This document shows positions 18,183 through 27,260 of a stretch of 64,000 nt of DNA, one piece after another (positions within the stretch are counted from its first letter, which is position 1; every line of letters starts with the position of its first letter). Below the pieces are notes generated by a model that ran no database searches, had not been told where the DNA came from, and saw nothing but the letters and a program-made list of their open reading frames with translations. The stretch spans positions 310,001-374,000 of the forward strand of contig NZ_FTOL01000001.1 in NCBI RefSeq assembly GCF_900156735.1. The letters are read 5' to 3'. The translations under genes were made by a program, and so were the position numbers. The stretch comes from Chryseobacterium ureilyticum. GTDB taxonomy: Bacteria > Bacteroidota > Bacteroidia > Flavobacteriales > Weeksellaceae.

Positions 18183-18769
18183 TAAACTGAATATTACTAG
18201 ACTAGAAAAGCATTGTAAAATAGTAACTTTCATTTCAGTTGTATTACTTAGTAACTTTTTTCGGTTTACGTTGTAAAACAAAACACCAATAAAACCTTTA
18301 TTCATAATGTTTACACACACATTTTTTGTCGCCCGAAATGATTTCAAAAAAATATTTGACTTTTTACACCTTATTATTTTTATAATTGGTGAATCTAAAA
18401 ATACATTTAACGAAAATATTAAAGATTTATTTATAGTTATTAAAGCTAGTAATTTTTTAAAAGGCATCAAAATTAAAAAAACATTTAAACTACCTATTGA
18501 TAATACTTACAAGTAATGTTTAAATCAAAAAAGCGCTTTTACACTAACTATTATTTTTTTAAGCTAATTATTAGAATAGATTTGTAATTTTTAAAGGAGT
18601 TTCTTTGACGTAATTATATTTAATTCTAAAGGTGGAGTGTGATTTTATTATTTACTATACCTTTTCTACTTGTTTTCATTAGTGAGCTTTAAGGTTGTAT
18701 TTTCAGGGGCTTTTCTATTAAGGTGGGTAGAAATATCTAATTTATTTACTAAATATTAAAATGTGCAGA

Positions 18770-19771
18770 TTATCCGTTTATCTCTTTTATGATGGATTTC
18801 TCAGAATAAAGATTTCCTTTATTAGTAAGGTGTCCTTGTGAGAAGTATGCACATTTTTGCAAATCAATTAGTTTATCAATTATTTGTCCTTTTATTTTCG
18901 TGTGTAGATTACCTTTTCCGCTCAAAAGTTTGTAGTATTTAACTTTGTTTTCTCCAAATGTATTGCGGTGTTTTTCCGTTATTAATTCACGCCAAAAATC
19001 TTTTTCATTCGTTTTTTGAATAAATTCCACTTCAGTTTTTTTTAAGCCGCTAAAATCAGAACTCTTATTGATTAATAATATATGTTCCCATTCAGCTATA
19101 ATTTCTTGCGCTAGTCTTTGGTAAGTTTCTGGTTTAAATAAATCTATTGCGGTATCTATTCCATATTTTTTAATATTCGCGCTTTTTTTACTTTTGATCT
19201 CGAAACGAAAAGTATTAGCATCAATTTCGGGTGCGTTTAAAACTTCATGACAATGTAAACCTTTAGCGTATGCTTTTATTTGTTTGTATTTCGTTGTATT
19301 GGTAATTTTAAAATAGGGGATTTCAGAATTGGGAACTACAAAAGATGTTTTCTTACTGTATAAAATCCAATTGATGAGACTTTTAATATCCATTTCGGGA
19401 ACAATATTTAAACCAAATTCGATATTTACTATTTTTAATAGGCTGTACTCATGGGGTTTTATCCTTAAATATGTTAGAATATCGAGTATGGTTTTAATAC
19501 AGTTTTCAGGCGTGAAATCGTTTCCATTGTGTTGGTAATTATTAAAATGATAATGAGGGCTTATCGAAATTTCCACATGATGAAAACCTATTAGTTTGCC
19601 ATTTTCAAACACCTTTCTAAAATCTAACCTCATCAATCTACCATATTTACACAGTCCTATATAATTATTATTTCGATGTTGGTAACGTTCAAAACTCTGC
19701 ATATCTAATAGTTGGCTTATTATCGTTTGGCTTTCGGAGGAAAATTTGAGGTAATCTATCATTCTAATCAT
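18770..19771 (-). CDS. Rep-like protein (replication initiation/relaxase type)
   Basis: 333 residues. No domain is certain. The middle part has a pattern seen in gene II/X and Rep_trans replication proteins: a GFHHVEISISPHYHF strand rich in His, then IVNIEFGLNI, a KQIKAYAKG segment with a candidate catalytic Tyr, and FRFEIKSKKSANIKKYG. Related proteins act as rolling-circle initiators or as relaxases of mobilizable elements. Its position between the noncoding array and the HTH genes of the mobility arm fits such a role. The assignment is tentative; a host-range or phage-satellite protein cannot be excluded. The next gene upstream is 22 bp away on the same strand. Confidence 0.45.
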   Translation of the reverse strand: MIRMIDYLKFSSESQTIISQLLDMQSFERYQHRNNNYIGLCKYGRLMRLDFRKVFENGKLIGFHHVEISISPHYHFNNYQHNGNDFTPENCIKTILDILTYLRIKPHEYSLLKIVNIEFGLNIVPEMDIKSLINWILYSKKTSFVVPNSEIPYFKITNTTKYKQIKAYAKGLHCHEVLNAPEIDANTFRFEIKSKKSANIKKYGIDTAIDLFKPETYQRLAQEIIAEWEHILLINKSSDFSGLKKTEVEFIQKTNEKDFWRELITEKHRNTFGENKVKYYKLLSGKGNLHTKIKGQIIDKLIDLQKCAYFSQGHLTNKGNLYSEKSIIKEING

Positions 19772-19793
19772 CTTTTTGGGGTCAATGGATTAC

Positions 19794-20144
19794 TTACTGT
19801 CTTCCATTTTTTTTAGAATTTGATAAATAAAGTTCTGCTTCTGCATCAATTTCTGCAGAAGATTTTCTTTTACCAGCTTTTAGATATTGTATAAGTTCGG
19901 TTCGGGAAAAGTACAGGCGTTTGCTTCTCTTCATTACAGGAAGCTCACCTTTTGAAACTTTACTATACATAGTGGGTACAGTAAGATTCAAAAGTTCTCC
20001 TGCTTCTTGAATATTTAAAAGTTTTTCGGGTTGCTGGATAGGTTGCTGCTCACTTTTATTGATTAAAAGTTGTTTTAGTTCGCTAACTTCTTTGGTTAGC
20101 CTTGTTACCGCTTCGGGTAACTGTTCAAATGTTAACTTTTCCAT
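19794..20144 (-). CDS. Excisionase-like HTH protein
   Basis: 116 residues from the ATG at 20144 (an upstream TTG/ATG extension of 10 residues is less likely). A coiled-coil N-terminus with Lys/Gln-rich linker precedes an HTH_17/MerR-type domain: LLNIQEAGELLNLTVPTMYS, then KVSKGELPVMKRSKRLYFSR. Proteins of this type act as excisionases or element regulators in Bacteroidota integrative elements. It shares the QQPEKLL linker motif with the 121-residue protein at 21130-21495, so the two may derive from a common ancestor. It is directly upstream of the Rep-like gene and probably co-transcribed. Confidence 0.8.
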   Translation of the reverse strand: MEKLTFEQLPEAVTRLTKEVSELKQLLINKSEQQPIQQPEKLLNIQEAGELLNLTVPTMYSKVSKGELPVMKRSKRLYFSRTELIQYLKAGKRKSSAEIDAEAELYLSNSKKNGRQ

Positions 20145-20259
20145 TGCTACATATTTTTTGTAAAGCTGTCGCAAAGGAATAAAGCAAAGAATACCCCTAT
20201 CAATATCCTTTTAGTATATGGGGCATATTGGGGGTATCGTATTTTATGTTTTTTTGGCT

Positions 20260-21072
20260 TTATGTTTCTCTGTTTCTTTGAGAATAACTTTTAAAAGGTA
20301 AAATATCACAAACGCAAATTCTTTCTGATGGTTTTGGTTGACCTTTATCCTTTGTGAGAATATCCCAAACAGAATTCGGATTGAATTTTTCAAGAGTTTT
20401 CGATACTCCTTTCGTTTTTGTGTACATAAAGTTCGAACAAATCCAGCTTTTTATTTCTGTTGATGAACTTAAAATAAAACCATTATACTTAGCTCTTTTG
20501 AAAACTTCAACAAACTTATTCTGATTACTTGGAAATAATAATAACCTTTTAATTGATTGTCCTTTCAAAACTTTTAGTAATTCATTTTCGGAATTTTCGA
20601 AATAGTCTTTCAATAAGGAATGTAGAACTTCTATTATTTCGTTATTTGAAAATCGTATTGATTTTTCTAGTATTTCTGGTAATTGCTTTTCAATTTTCGG
20701 AGCTGATGGAGCATTAAAAGAAAATAAATGCTTTAAATGCATTAGCTTTTTTAAAAAGTAATCGTTCGAACTCTTTATATTAATTAAAACTGGATCTGCT
20801 AAATCAACCTCAACACTTAAAATTAAGCTATCAATTATGTACAAAATTTTTTCTTTCTTTCCTCCATCATCTATAATTTCTTTAAATGATTTAGTTAATT
20901 CCTCAATCAGTAAATCAAAATAAGTTGTCGCTGTATAATTAGAAGGTATATCTGCAATTGACATACTAACTCCTGCTAAACGTTTTTTATCGATTTCTAA
21001 AAGCCTTAAGAAAATTGTATTTTCATTTATAAAGTTTTCATCTTTTTCATCTGAATTATTATGGGAAATCAT
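20260..21072 (-). CDS. Uncharacterised element protein
   Basis: 270 residues, not recognised. No signal peptide or membrane segment. It looks helical, with a Lys/Phe/Ser-rich C-terminal half (VFKRAKYNGFILSSSTEIKS, then an WICSNFMYTK segment and a NPSERICVCDILPF-like end). The C-terminal part resembles the short winged-helix-type tails seen in Bacteroidota element proteins, but I cannot support a domain. It lies between two HTH genes on the same strand. It could be a regulator or cargo protein. Confidence 0.5.
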   Translation of the reverse strand: MISHNNSDEKDENFINENTIFLRLLEIDKKRLAGVSMSIADIPSNYTATTYFDLLIEELTKSFKEIIDDGGKKEKILYIIDSLILSVEVDLADPVLINIKSSNDYFLKKLMHLKHLFSFNAPSAPKIEKQLPEILEKSIRFSNNEIIEVLHSLLKDYFENSENELLKVLKGQSIKRLLLFPSNQNKFVEVFKRAKYNGFILSSSTEIKSWICSNFMYTKTKGVSKTLEKFNPNSVWDILTKDKGQPKPSERICVCDILPFKSYSQRNRET

Positions 21073-21129
21073 TGTATTATTTTTTTTAATAAATAAAAGT
21101 AATCACGTTTGTTTGTTGAGTTCTCATCA

Positions 21130-21495
21130 TTAGAATAAACTTAATTGATTTGATTTTGGCGAATAATCAGGGTTTGTTGAAAGATACCAAGCTTCAAAGC
21201 CTGTTACTTTGCATTTCCTTTTTTCAATTTCCCAGAGCCTTCCAGCTTTTTCCAAATCTCTCTTATATCTACAAATATTTTTTTGAGGAACTCCTGTTGC
21301 TTCTGCAATCATTGAAGCCGTTGCAATATGATGTTGCAAATATTGAAATATGGTTTTCAATTGGCTTTCAATAGTTAAAAGCTTTTCAGGTTGTTGCTCA
21401 TTTTTGTTTGTATTTAAAATGTTTGCAGTAGCTTTTTTCTCAATACTATTAATAAGTATTTTTAGTTCAATAGGACTTAATGTAACATTGTGCAT
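21130..21495 (-). CDS. Winged-HTH element protein
   Basis: 121 residues. The second half is a helix-turn-helix: LKTIFQYLQHHIATASMIAE, then ATGVPQKNICRYKRDLEKAG with a basic wing (RLWEIEKRKCKVTG) and a LSTNPDY end. This small protein type is frequent in Bacteroidota conjugative and mobilizable elements near integrase genes. It probably regulates element genes or excision. It shares an EQQPEKLL linker with the excisionase-like protein at 19794-20144. Confidence 0.7.
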   Translation of the reverse strand: MHNVTLSPIELKILINSIEKKATANILNTNKNEQQPEKLLTIESQLKTIFQYLQHHIATASMIAEATGVPQKNICRYKRDLEKAGRLWEIEKRKCKVTGFEAWYLSTNPDYSPKSNQLSLF

Positions 21496-21568
21496 AATCT
21501 TTAATTTTTAAATTATGCAGTAAAATTGAGTAGGGATTTTGGTGAGGATTCTTAGGGATTTTTCCCTG

Positions 21569-23368
21569 TTATTCCTCTATTAAATTTTGCTTTTTCAAAT
21601 ACTGTTGTGTTTTTATCCAATTATTAGATAATTTTTCAACTGCATTAAGCCAATCTTTTGATATAGCTTGTAAATCTTTTATTTTGTTTAAATCAAACTT
21701 CAAAACACTTATTACTGCTCTATAAAATGTATCAGGACGAGAAAAACCTCTAAGTGAACCTATTCGTTTTAATTCCATAGCATTATAACCTCCATCTATT
21801 ACATTTACCGGTATCACTTCGCCTTTAGCATACAAATCAAAAATGTATGCTAAAGCATTTTCTTTCGCAATATATTTTCGATCAGTTTTTATTACATATA
21901 AATTATTTTCTGTTATTGTATTTTGTTTCGGCTGTTCTAATTTTAAGTTAGTGAGATTTTCATTTGCAATATCTCGTTTTCTTAATCCTTCTAAAGTTTT
22001 TAAATATACATCAATGTCAATTAAAGATTTTTTATGGAATTTTCTCATTTCTTTGAATTTATTTTCAATAGACAAATTAACTATACCTTCAATTTCACAA
22101 CCTTTATCTATTTCAGAATCTAAGGCAACTGAAAAAATGCTTTTGATTTGATTAAACTGTCGCTCTAATAAATCATAATATGAAATTTCTTTGGATGCAT
22201 TTGTTGCTAAAAGCATTTTTGAAACTAAATCAGATACTCGTTTTTTACCATTTGCTAAATTTTCTTCATAATTACGGTAAATAGATTGGTTATGTATTTC
22301 ACATTTTCTTTTTTGTGTCGCCCAATCATCATTAACATCAAAATTCTCAGGTATTGAAAAATAACCTATCGTTTCCTTAATTTGCTGAAATGGCAAAGAT
22401 TTTACGTCTGAAAACAAAGTCTTTTCCTCTTTGTTTAAATCATTTGAACGCCTAAATATATCACTTTTGTTTTTTGCACTATTGTAAAGGTTTTCATATT
22501 CAAAATATAATTTGCTAATTGCAATTACAGGGTTTAATCCTCCATTATATTTGGTTTTATAATTTTCATTAGTAAATGATAACATTAGCTTATGCTTAAA
22601 ATCTTTTACTGCACTTTCAGATAATTCTTTTATCTCATCAATTTCACTTTGAAAAGTGCTGTTTTCTAATTTTAATTTTCGTTGTTCTAATAATCTTTTT
22701 GCTTCGCTATGCCTTTCATCTATTTCCACATCATTAAATTTTGTTTTGAAGTAATTCAAAAATTCAGGGAAAGTTTCAAAGTGTAAGTTATTTGAATTGC
22801 TTGTTAATTTTGTTACTGCTTTTGCTATTCCTTGCTCATCTAAACTTTCAACAGTTACAATATTTGTTTGAAGTTTACTAAATTCATTAAAATCTCCATC
22901 TTTAAAAAACTCATAAAATTCATTTAAAGTTCTGTCTAATTCAAAGAAAAAGAATTGCAAATAAAAATCAAAATTCGTTTCATTTCTAAAGTTTAGATAT
23001 TTTTGTTTCGCTTCAAATATTGAGTGTAAATCATCTTCATTAAAATTTCTTTGAAGTTCAAATAAATCAGATTGTGCTGTCAAATTTATTATCGGTGTAC
23101 TAATATCTGCAATATTCAATTCCTTTATTTTTTCTTTTAAAGGAAGTATTATTTCTGCATCAACAATATCAAACTGCTCTGCTATTTGTATTTGTAGCTT
23201 ATCATACTCAATTTTAGACTTATAATTTTCCCTTGGTCTTATAGAACTTCGTTTTTCAAGCAATTCGTTTGTTTTATTAATCAAATTTTGTTTGCTCAAT
23301 AAATAGTCAATTTTCGAATGCAGGAAGTCAATAAATTTGAATAAATTTTTAACGTTTTCTGTAAGCAT
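21569..23368 (-). CDS. Large uncharacterised coiled-coil element protein
   Basis: 599 residues, not recognised. The sequence is helical with several coiled-coil stretches (residues about 1-80 and 230-300), Lys/Glu/Asn-rich and without membrane segments. Near the C-terminus is a more globular part (AYIFDLYAKGEVIPVNVIDG, then MELKRIGSLRGFSRPDTFYR) that may bind DNA or RNA. It lies 22 bp downstream of the integrase gene on the same strand, a place where Bacteroidota elements often carry one large conserved hypothetical protein. No function is claimed; defence cargo or a mobility factor are both possible. Confidence 0.55.
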   Translation of the reverse strand: MLTENVKNLFKFIDFLHSKIDYLLSKQNLINKTNELLEKRSSIRPRENYKSKIEYDKLQIQIAEQFDIVDAEIILPLKEKIKELNIADISTPIINLTAQSDLFELQRNFNEDDLHSIFEAKQKYLNFRNETNFDFYLQFFFFELDRTLNEFYEFFKDGDFNEFSKLQTNIVTVESLDEQGIAKAVTKLTSNSNNLHFETFPEFLNYFKTKFNDVEIDERHSEAKRLLEQRKLKLENSTFQSEIDEIKELSESAVKDFKHKLMLSFTNENYKTKYNGGLNPVIAISKLYFEYENLYNSAKNKSDIFRRSNDLNKEEKTLFSDVKSLPFQQIKETIGYFSIPENFDVNDDWATQKRKCEIHNQSIYRNYEENLANGKKRVSDLVSKMLLATNASKEISYYDLLERQFNQIKSIFSVALDSEIDKGCEIEGIVNLSIENKFKEMRKFHKKSLIDIDVYLKTLEGLRKRDIANENLTNLKLEQPKQNTITENNLYVIKTDRKYIAKENALAYIFDLYAKGEVIPVNVIDGGYNAMELKRIGSLRGFSRPDTFYRAVISVLKFDLNKIKDLQAISKDWLNAVEKLSNNWIKTQQYLKKQNLIEE

Positions 23369-23390
23369 TGTATCTTAATGATTTTAAATT

Positions 23391-24548
23391 TTACAAATCT
23401 AATTTTATTTTATCTGCGGCATTTCGCTTCTTCTCATCAACTATTTTAGCATAAATCTGCGTTGTTTTCAAATTTTTATGTCCTAACATTTTGGAAACTG
23501 TGTAAATATCTGTTCCGTTATAAAGCTGCAAAGTTGCAAACGTATGGCGAAAATTATGAAAGGATATTTTTTTTGTTATTCCAGCTTCTAAAATCCATTT
23601 TGCTAATTGTTTGTTGTGATAAGCTGAATAAGTTAGATTCTCAAAAACGTTTTTGTTTTGCTCCATCTCTTTGGGGTTTTCACTACCTTTCGTTAGATTG
23701 TACGCTTGTTCTGAAATTGGATAGACTTCAACACCTTTAGTTTTTTTATGATCAAAATTAATAAAGTAGCCTTGTCCATTTATATACTCCATCTCCCTCC
23801 AAACCATTTTTTTCACATCTGAAAATCGTAATCCTGTCAATGCAGAAAATAATACTGCCCGTTTATACAAATCATTTTTAAAAGGCGTTTTTACCAATTC
23901 GTTAAGTTCTTCAATAGTAAGATACTCTCTTCGGGTCTCTTCGGGTTTTATGGGGCTAATTTTAGCATTGAGGTCGGTTTGTAAAATCCCATCTTTAAAA
24001 GCCTGTTTTAGTGTTGCCTTGATTTTGTTAAAATATGAAACTGCTGAATTCCGAGAAAGAATTGCTTTATCACTTTTTTTGCTTTTGGTGGTTAGTAGAA
24101 AATCTTTGAAATCTTCTAAAACAGATTCGTTAAGGTCGACAAATTTTAAATTCCCATCAGTAAACGTTTCGAGATAATAAAGCGCAGAAATCCAGTTATC
24201 ATAATTACTTGCTTTACGTTTATTTGCCAACTTTTGGAAATATTCAACAAAATTTATTTCTCCTTGTTCTTTAATTTTCAGTTGTTGCTTTTCATACTCG
24301 CTGTATATCTCAGGTTTATTCAAAAGGTTTTCTCGTTTTTGTCTTATGCTTTCAGCAATCTTTATCGTTTCAGAATTATGCTGCTTATCTATTACTGCTC
24401 TAGCTTTATCAATAACATAAAGCCCTAAAAATTCTCTACGAGTCGGCTTCCCAGTTTTTGGATGTGGTATTGCTGGATAAAAATCTAAATAAAGACTTTT
24501 ACGCCCCTTAGAAATAAGCTTATCTCTTAGTGTAACTTTGGTTATCAT
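23391..24548 (-). CDS. Tyrosine site-specific integrase
   Basis: 385 residues. An N-terminal arm-binding domain (1-90) precedes a SAM-like core-binding domain (95-200) and the catalytic domain. Catalytic residues are visible: Arg241 (TGLRFSD), His331 and Arg334 (HNFRHTFA), His357 (MLGHKNL) and nucleophile Tyr366 (QIYAKI). The type is the Bacteroidota phage-integrase family with SAM-like domain. Together with the 17-bp repeat it explains insertion in the mnmE 3' end. It is the second gene from the right attachment site, in the expected position for the integrase. Confidence 0.95.
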   Translation of the reverse strand: MITKVTLRDKLISKGRKSLYLDFYPAIPHPKTGKPTRREFLGLYVIDKARAVIDKQHNSETIKIAESIRQKRENLLNKPEIYSEYEKQQLKIKEQGEINFVEYFQKLANKRKASNYDNWISALYYLETFTDGNLKFVDLNESVLEDFKDFLLTTKSKKSDKAILSRNSAVSYFNKIKATLKQAFKDGILQTDLNAKISPIKPEETRREYLTIEELNELVKTPFKNDLYKRAVLFSALTGLRFSDVKKMVWREMEYINGQGYFINFDHKKTKGVEVYPISEQAYNLTKGSENPKEMEQNKNVFENLTYSAYHNKQLAKWILEAGITKKISFHNFRHTFATLQLYNGTDIYTVSKMLGHKNLKTTQIYAKIVDEKKRNAADKIKLDL

Positions 24549-24563
24549 TTTTTACCTTTTGAT

Positions 24564-25109
24564 TTACTTAAAAATATCATTAATAATTACCTTAGGAACA
24601 TATACAAACTTTCCTTCTTTCATTTTTTGAATATTATTTCTTTTTATAATATTCTGCAATGCAGATTGAGAAACTTTAAATTTATCCTGTACTTCCGAAA
24701 TTGTATAACATTCTGAAACTTCCAGCGGTTTTATAATTTCCTGCTTTTGTTTTGGTGTATTAAATAATTTATCAATTTCCGAACGTTTTATAATTGTCTT
24801 TTTTATTAAAATATTAGTTGCTTTTAACTTTCCTGTATTGATGAGTTTATAAATATTCTGTTTTGAGCAACCAATTAATTTTGCAACTTGCATAACGGTT
24901 AAAAATTCTCTCGTTCTTAAGTCCTCATTTCGCCTTTCTTTAATATGTTGTGTTTCAGTAATAGAAACATTTATTTTCTCCGCACGTTTACGTGCTTTGT
25001 AGGCACGTTTAGCACAATCATCCGAACAACATTTTGTTACAGTAGTTCTTGCAGTAAATTCTTTACTACAATACTCGCAAATACGTTGTATTTTTATTCT
25101 GCTACTCAT
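24564..25109 (-). CDS. Zinc-ribbon plus double HTH_17 protein
   Basis: 181 residues from the ATG at 25109 (the longer frame to 25196 adds a hydrophobic 29-residue tail and is unlikely). The N-terminus has a CxxC...CCxxxC cluster (ICEYCSKEFTAR, CCSDDCAKRA) that looks like a treble-clef/zinc ribbon, then two helix-turn-helix motifs: EFLTVMQVAKLIGCSKQNIY and CYTISEVQDKFKVSQSALQN. Such proteins lie next to integrases in Bacteroidota elements and probably direct excision or regulate the mobility arm. It is 15 bp upstream of the integrase gene, so the two are likely one operon. The closest gene to the right attachment site. Confidence 0.8.
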   Translation of the reverse strand: MSSRIKIQRICEYCSKEFTARTTVTKCCSDDCAKRAYKARKRAEKINVSITETQHIKERRNEDLRTREFLTVMQVAKLIGCSKQNIYKLINTGKLKATNILIKKTIIKRSEIDKLFNTPKQKQEIIKPLEVSECYTISEVQDKFKVSQSALQNIIKRNNIQKMKEGKFVYVPKVIINDIFK

Positions 25110-25286
25110 TTCACTTTGTTTTGCATCAAATTGTATTAAAGTTTTTAATATTGTGTAAAAGTGACAACCAAAAAACCTAAAAAAATCGAAATCCATTTAA
25201 AATTTCGTTTGAGGTACAGCAAAGGTACAAATTTGTACCAATTATAACAAAACAACGCAAAAGAAACATATATTTGTAAAAAAGAA

Positions 25287-25310
25287 AAAAGCCTTATAAA
25301 TAAGGCTTTT
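25287..25310. terminator. Bidirectional hairpin at the right element end
   Basis: AAAAGCCTTAT and ATAAGGCTTTT form an 11-bp stem with a 2-nt loop. It is 44 bp downstream of the mnmE stop, inside the element, and probably replaces the mnmE terminator that was moved to 10.65 kb. Confidence 0.75.
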
Positions 25311-25353
25311 AAATGTATTAATACAGGTTTTTTGATTGTATATTTTGTAATAG

Positions 25354-26739
25354 TTACTTTCCGATACAAAACTTAGAGAAAATATTTCCTAATACCTCAT
25401 CATTTGTCACTTCTCCGGAAATTTCACCGAGATGCTCTAATGCATTTCTTAATTCATATGCCAGTAATTCAGTAGAAATCTGGAAAGAAATAGCTTCTTT
25501 TACTTTATTTACAGCATCCAATGATTTTTGAAGTGCTTCAAAATGACGTTGATTAGTAATCACAACATTATTCTCCTCAGATTTTAAATGCTCAACATAA
25601 GATGATAATTCATTTTTTAAATCCTGAATGTTTTGATTTTCAACAGCTGATATTTTAATGAAGTCAAACTCATGAGAAATAGCAGTTCTGAAGATATCTT
25701 CTACAGCCTCATATTTTGTAGGAGTAACCTCATCAATCTTTGTAGCACAGATAATTAATTTCAGATCTTCTCTCAATAAAGATTGGATCATCTCAATATC
25801 TTCAGCAAAATCTTCCGTAGCAGCATCCGCCAGATATACTAGGATATTGGCATTTTCTACCTTTTCCTTAGCTTTTTTCACCCCAATGGCTTCAATTTCA
25901 TCTACAGTTTCACGTAAACCTGCAGTATCGATTAGACGAAAAGCATGACCTTTAATATGAAGAATTTCTTCAATAGTATCTCTTGTAGTTCCGGCGATAT
26001 TACTTACAATAGCTCTTTCCTCCTTTAGTAAAGCGTTCAGTAGGGTAGATTTTCCGGCATTGGGTTTTCCGATGATAGCTACTGCTGTTCCGTTCTTAAT
26101 GGCATTTCCATATTGGAAGCTTTCAATAAGAGAGATCAGTTTATGATCAATTTTATCCAGTAATCCGCTTAAAGCAGTTCTGTCTGCAAACTCTACATCT
26201 TCTTCAGCGAAATCTAGTTCCAGCTCTATCAGTGAAACAAAATTCAATAAGTCAGTTCTTAATAAAGATATTTCGTTGGTAATTCCACCCTTCAATTGAT
26301 TGATTGCTACCTTTCTAGAGGCTTCGTTTTCAGACGCAATTACATCAGCAATGGCTTCCGCCTGGGAAAGGTCAATTCTCCCATTAATAAAAGCACGAAG
26401 GGTAAATTCTCCAGCTTTAGCCATTCTTGCGCCATTTTTAATAAGAGTCTCAAGAATACGTTTTCCAATATGTGGTGAACCGTGAAAAGCAATCTCTACA
26501 GAATTTTCTGTAGTGAAACTCTTCGGAGCCAGGAAAATCGAAAGCATAACCTCATCAATAGCTTCCTCACCATCCATAAAATATCCGTAATGAATAGTAT
26601 GAGACTTCTGTTTTTCCAGTTTTTTTGTTGGAAAACTCTTCTGAACTATTGGTAAAGCATCATCTCCTGATACTCTGATAATGCCTAAGGCACCTATTCC
26701 ATTGGCTGTAGCCAGTGCACAAATGGTATCGTTATTCAT
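25354..26739 (-). CDS. mnmE: tRNA modification GTPase MnmE
   Basis: 461 residues, full length. The N-terminal folate-binding domain (ICALATANGIGALGIIRVSG) precedes helices and a GTPase domain with G1 GKPNAGKST (about residues 222-230), G3 DTAGLRE and a CATKID G4-like motif, ending in the conserved C-terminal FCIGK whose Cys is needed for activity. MnmE with MnmG modifies the wobble uridine of certain tRNAs. The 3' end is the integration site of the element to its left, and the reading frame is intact. Transcription reads toward the element; a new hairpin terminator lies 44 bp downstream. Confidence 0.97.
   Translation of the reverse strand: MNNDTICALATANGIGALGIIRVSGDDALPIVQKSFPTKKLEKQKSHTIHYGYFMDGEEAIDEVMLSIFLAPKSFTTENSVEIAFHGSPHIGKRILETLIKNGARMAKAGEFTLRAFINGRIDLSQAEAIADVIASENEASRKVAINQLKGGITNEISLLRTDLLNFVSLIELELDFAEEDVEFADRTALSGLLDKIDHKLISLIESFQYGNAIKNGTAVAIIGKPNAGKSTLLNALLKEERAIVSNIAGTTRDTIEEILHIKGHAFRLIDTAGLRETVDEIEAIGVKKAKEKVENANILVYLADAATEDFAEDIEMIQSLLREDLKLIICATKIDEVTPTKYEAVEDIFRTAISHEFDFIKISAVENQNIQDLKNELSSYVEHLKSEENNVVITNQRHFEALQKSLDAVNKVKEAISFQISTELLAYELRNALEHLGEISGEVTNDEVLGNIFSKFCIGK
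25355..25371. repeat. Right attachment-site copy, within mnmE 3' end
   Basis: TACTTTCCGATACAAAA encodes on the minus strand the FCIGK C-terminus of MnmE and two bases of its stop. It is identical to 10733-10749. The base just outside differs between the copies (C versus T), so 17 bp is the exact core length. Confidence 0.85.
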
Positions 26740-27260
26740 GGTGCAAATTTACGGTTTTTAAAGTAAATTTTATTCAGATAAAACAATTCAGAGAATCTTT
26801 CACTTTTGAATTTGATGATTGAGATTATGAATATATAGGTTAAAACTATCAACTTTCATAGTTAAATTTTAGATCAATACGTGTGTGATATGCGAATAAA
26901 GTGTCTGAAGTTTTGTTTTTTAATGAAATTCATAAAGACGAGCCTTGTTTTTTCGCTATCAGTAAACATATATAAATGACAACTATATTGAAATTTTAAA
27001 TAATATAAAAAGATATCTTAAATATATCTTAATTTTAAGTAGATAAAATGTTGCTCTTTAGTTGTTTGTATTTCTTTTGTATTTGATGTTATAAAAAAGT
27101 ATTCTTCAATAACCGAAAAATTAGGCACAGTATTATATTGTTATTTTACTGTTGGTTACAAGTTTGGTATGTTAATTGTTGATTAGGCGATCGTGGATAT
27201 GGAAATATCATATTTTTATCAATAAAATGAAAATAATTCGTTAAAATACTATAAAAAGAC
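26740..27260. other. 521-bp AT-rich intergenic region
   Basis: Between divergent mnmE and a secreted-protein gene; should hold both promoters. It contains the palindrome AAGATATCTT (27010-27019) followed by a second ATATCTTAA, otherwise nothing distinct. Confidence 0.5.

Larger units (their letters stand above)
17181..18769. other. 1.6-kb noncoding tract with hairpin and tandem array
   Basis: No coding region is supported on either strand. From left to right it holds an AT-rich stretch, a GC-richer structured block (17323-17527), an AT-rich spacer, the six-copy 82-bp array (17695-18182), a decayed array fragment (about 18200-18220, CTAGAAAAGCATTGT), and a low-complexity tail. A 69-codon plus-strand ORF (18307-18516) has a K/I/F-rich composition expected by chance in this DNA. 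Confidence 0.6.
10733..25371. mobile_element. 14.6-kb integrative element in the mnmE 3' end
   Basis: The element is bounded by the 17-bp direct repeat (10733-10749 and 25355-25371). The right copy restores the mnmE 3' end. A tyrosine integrase lies near that end (23391-24548), next to HTH/excisionase-like genes and a Rep-like gene, which together form the mobility arm (18.7-25.1 kb). The left arm (10.9-17.2 kb) holds defence-type cargo: a nuclease pair and a DUF3800/retron RT pair. No conjugation (tra) genes are visible, so it is probably a mobilizable or satellite-type element rather than a self-transmissible ICE. Base composition is more AT-rich than the flanks. Confidence 0.88.

Noticed and set aside
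18307-18516. 69-codon ORF downstream of the array
   Set aside because: K/I/F-rich composition expected from AT-rich DNA, overlapped by an ORF on the other strand, no domain and no recognisable start context.
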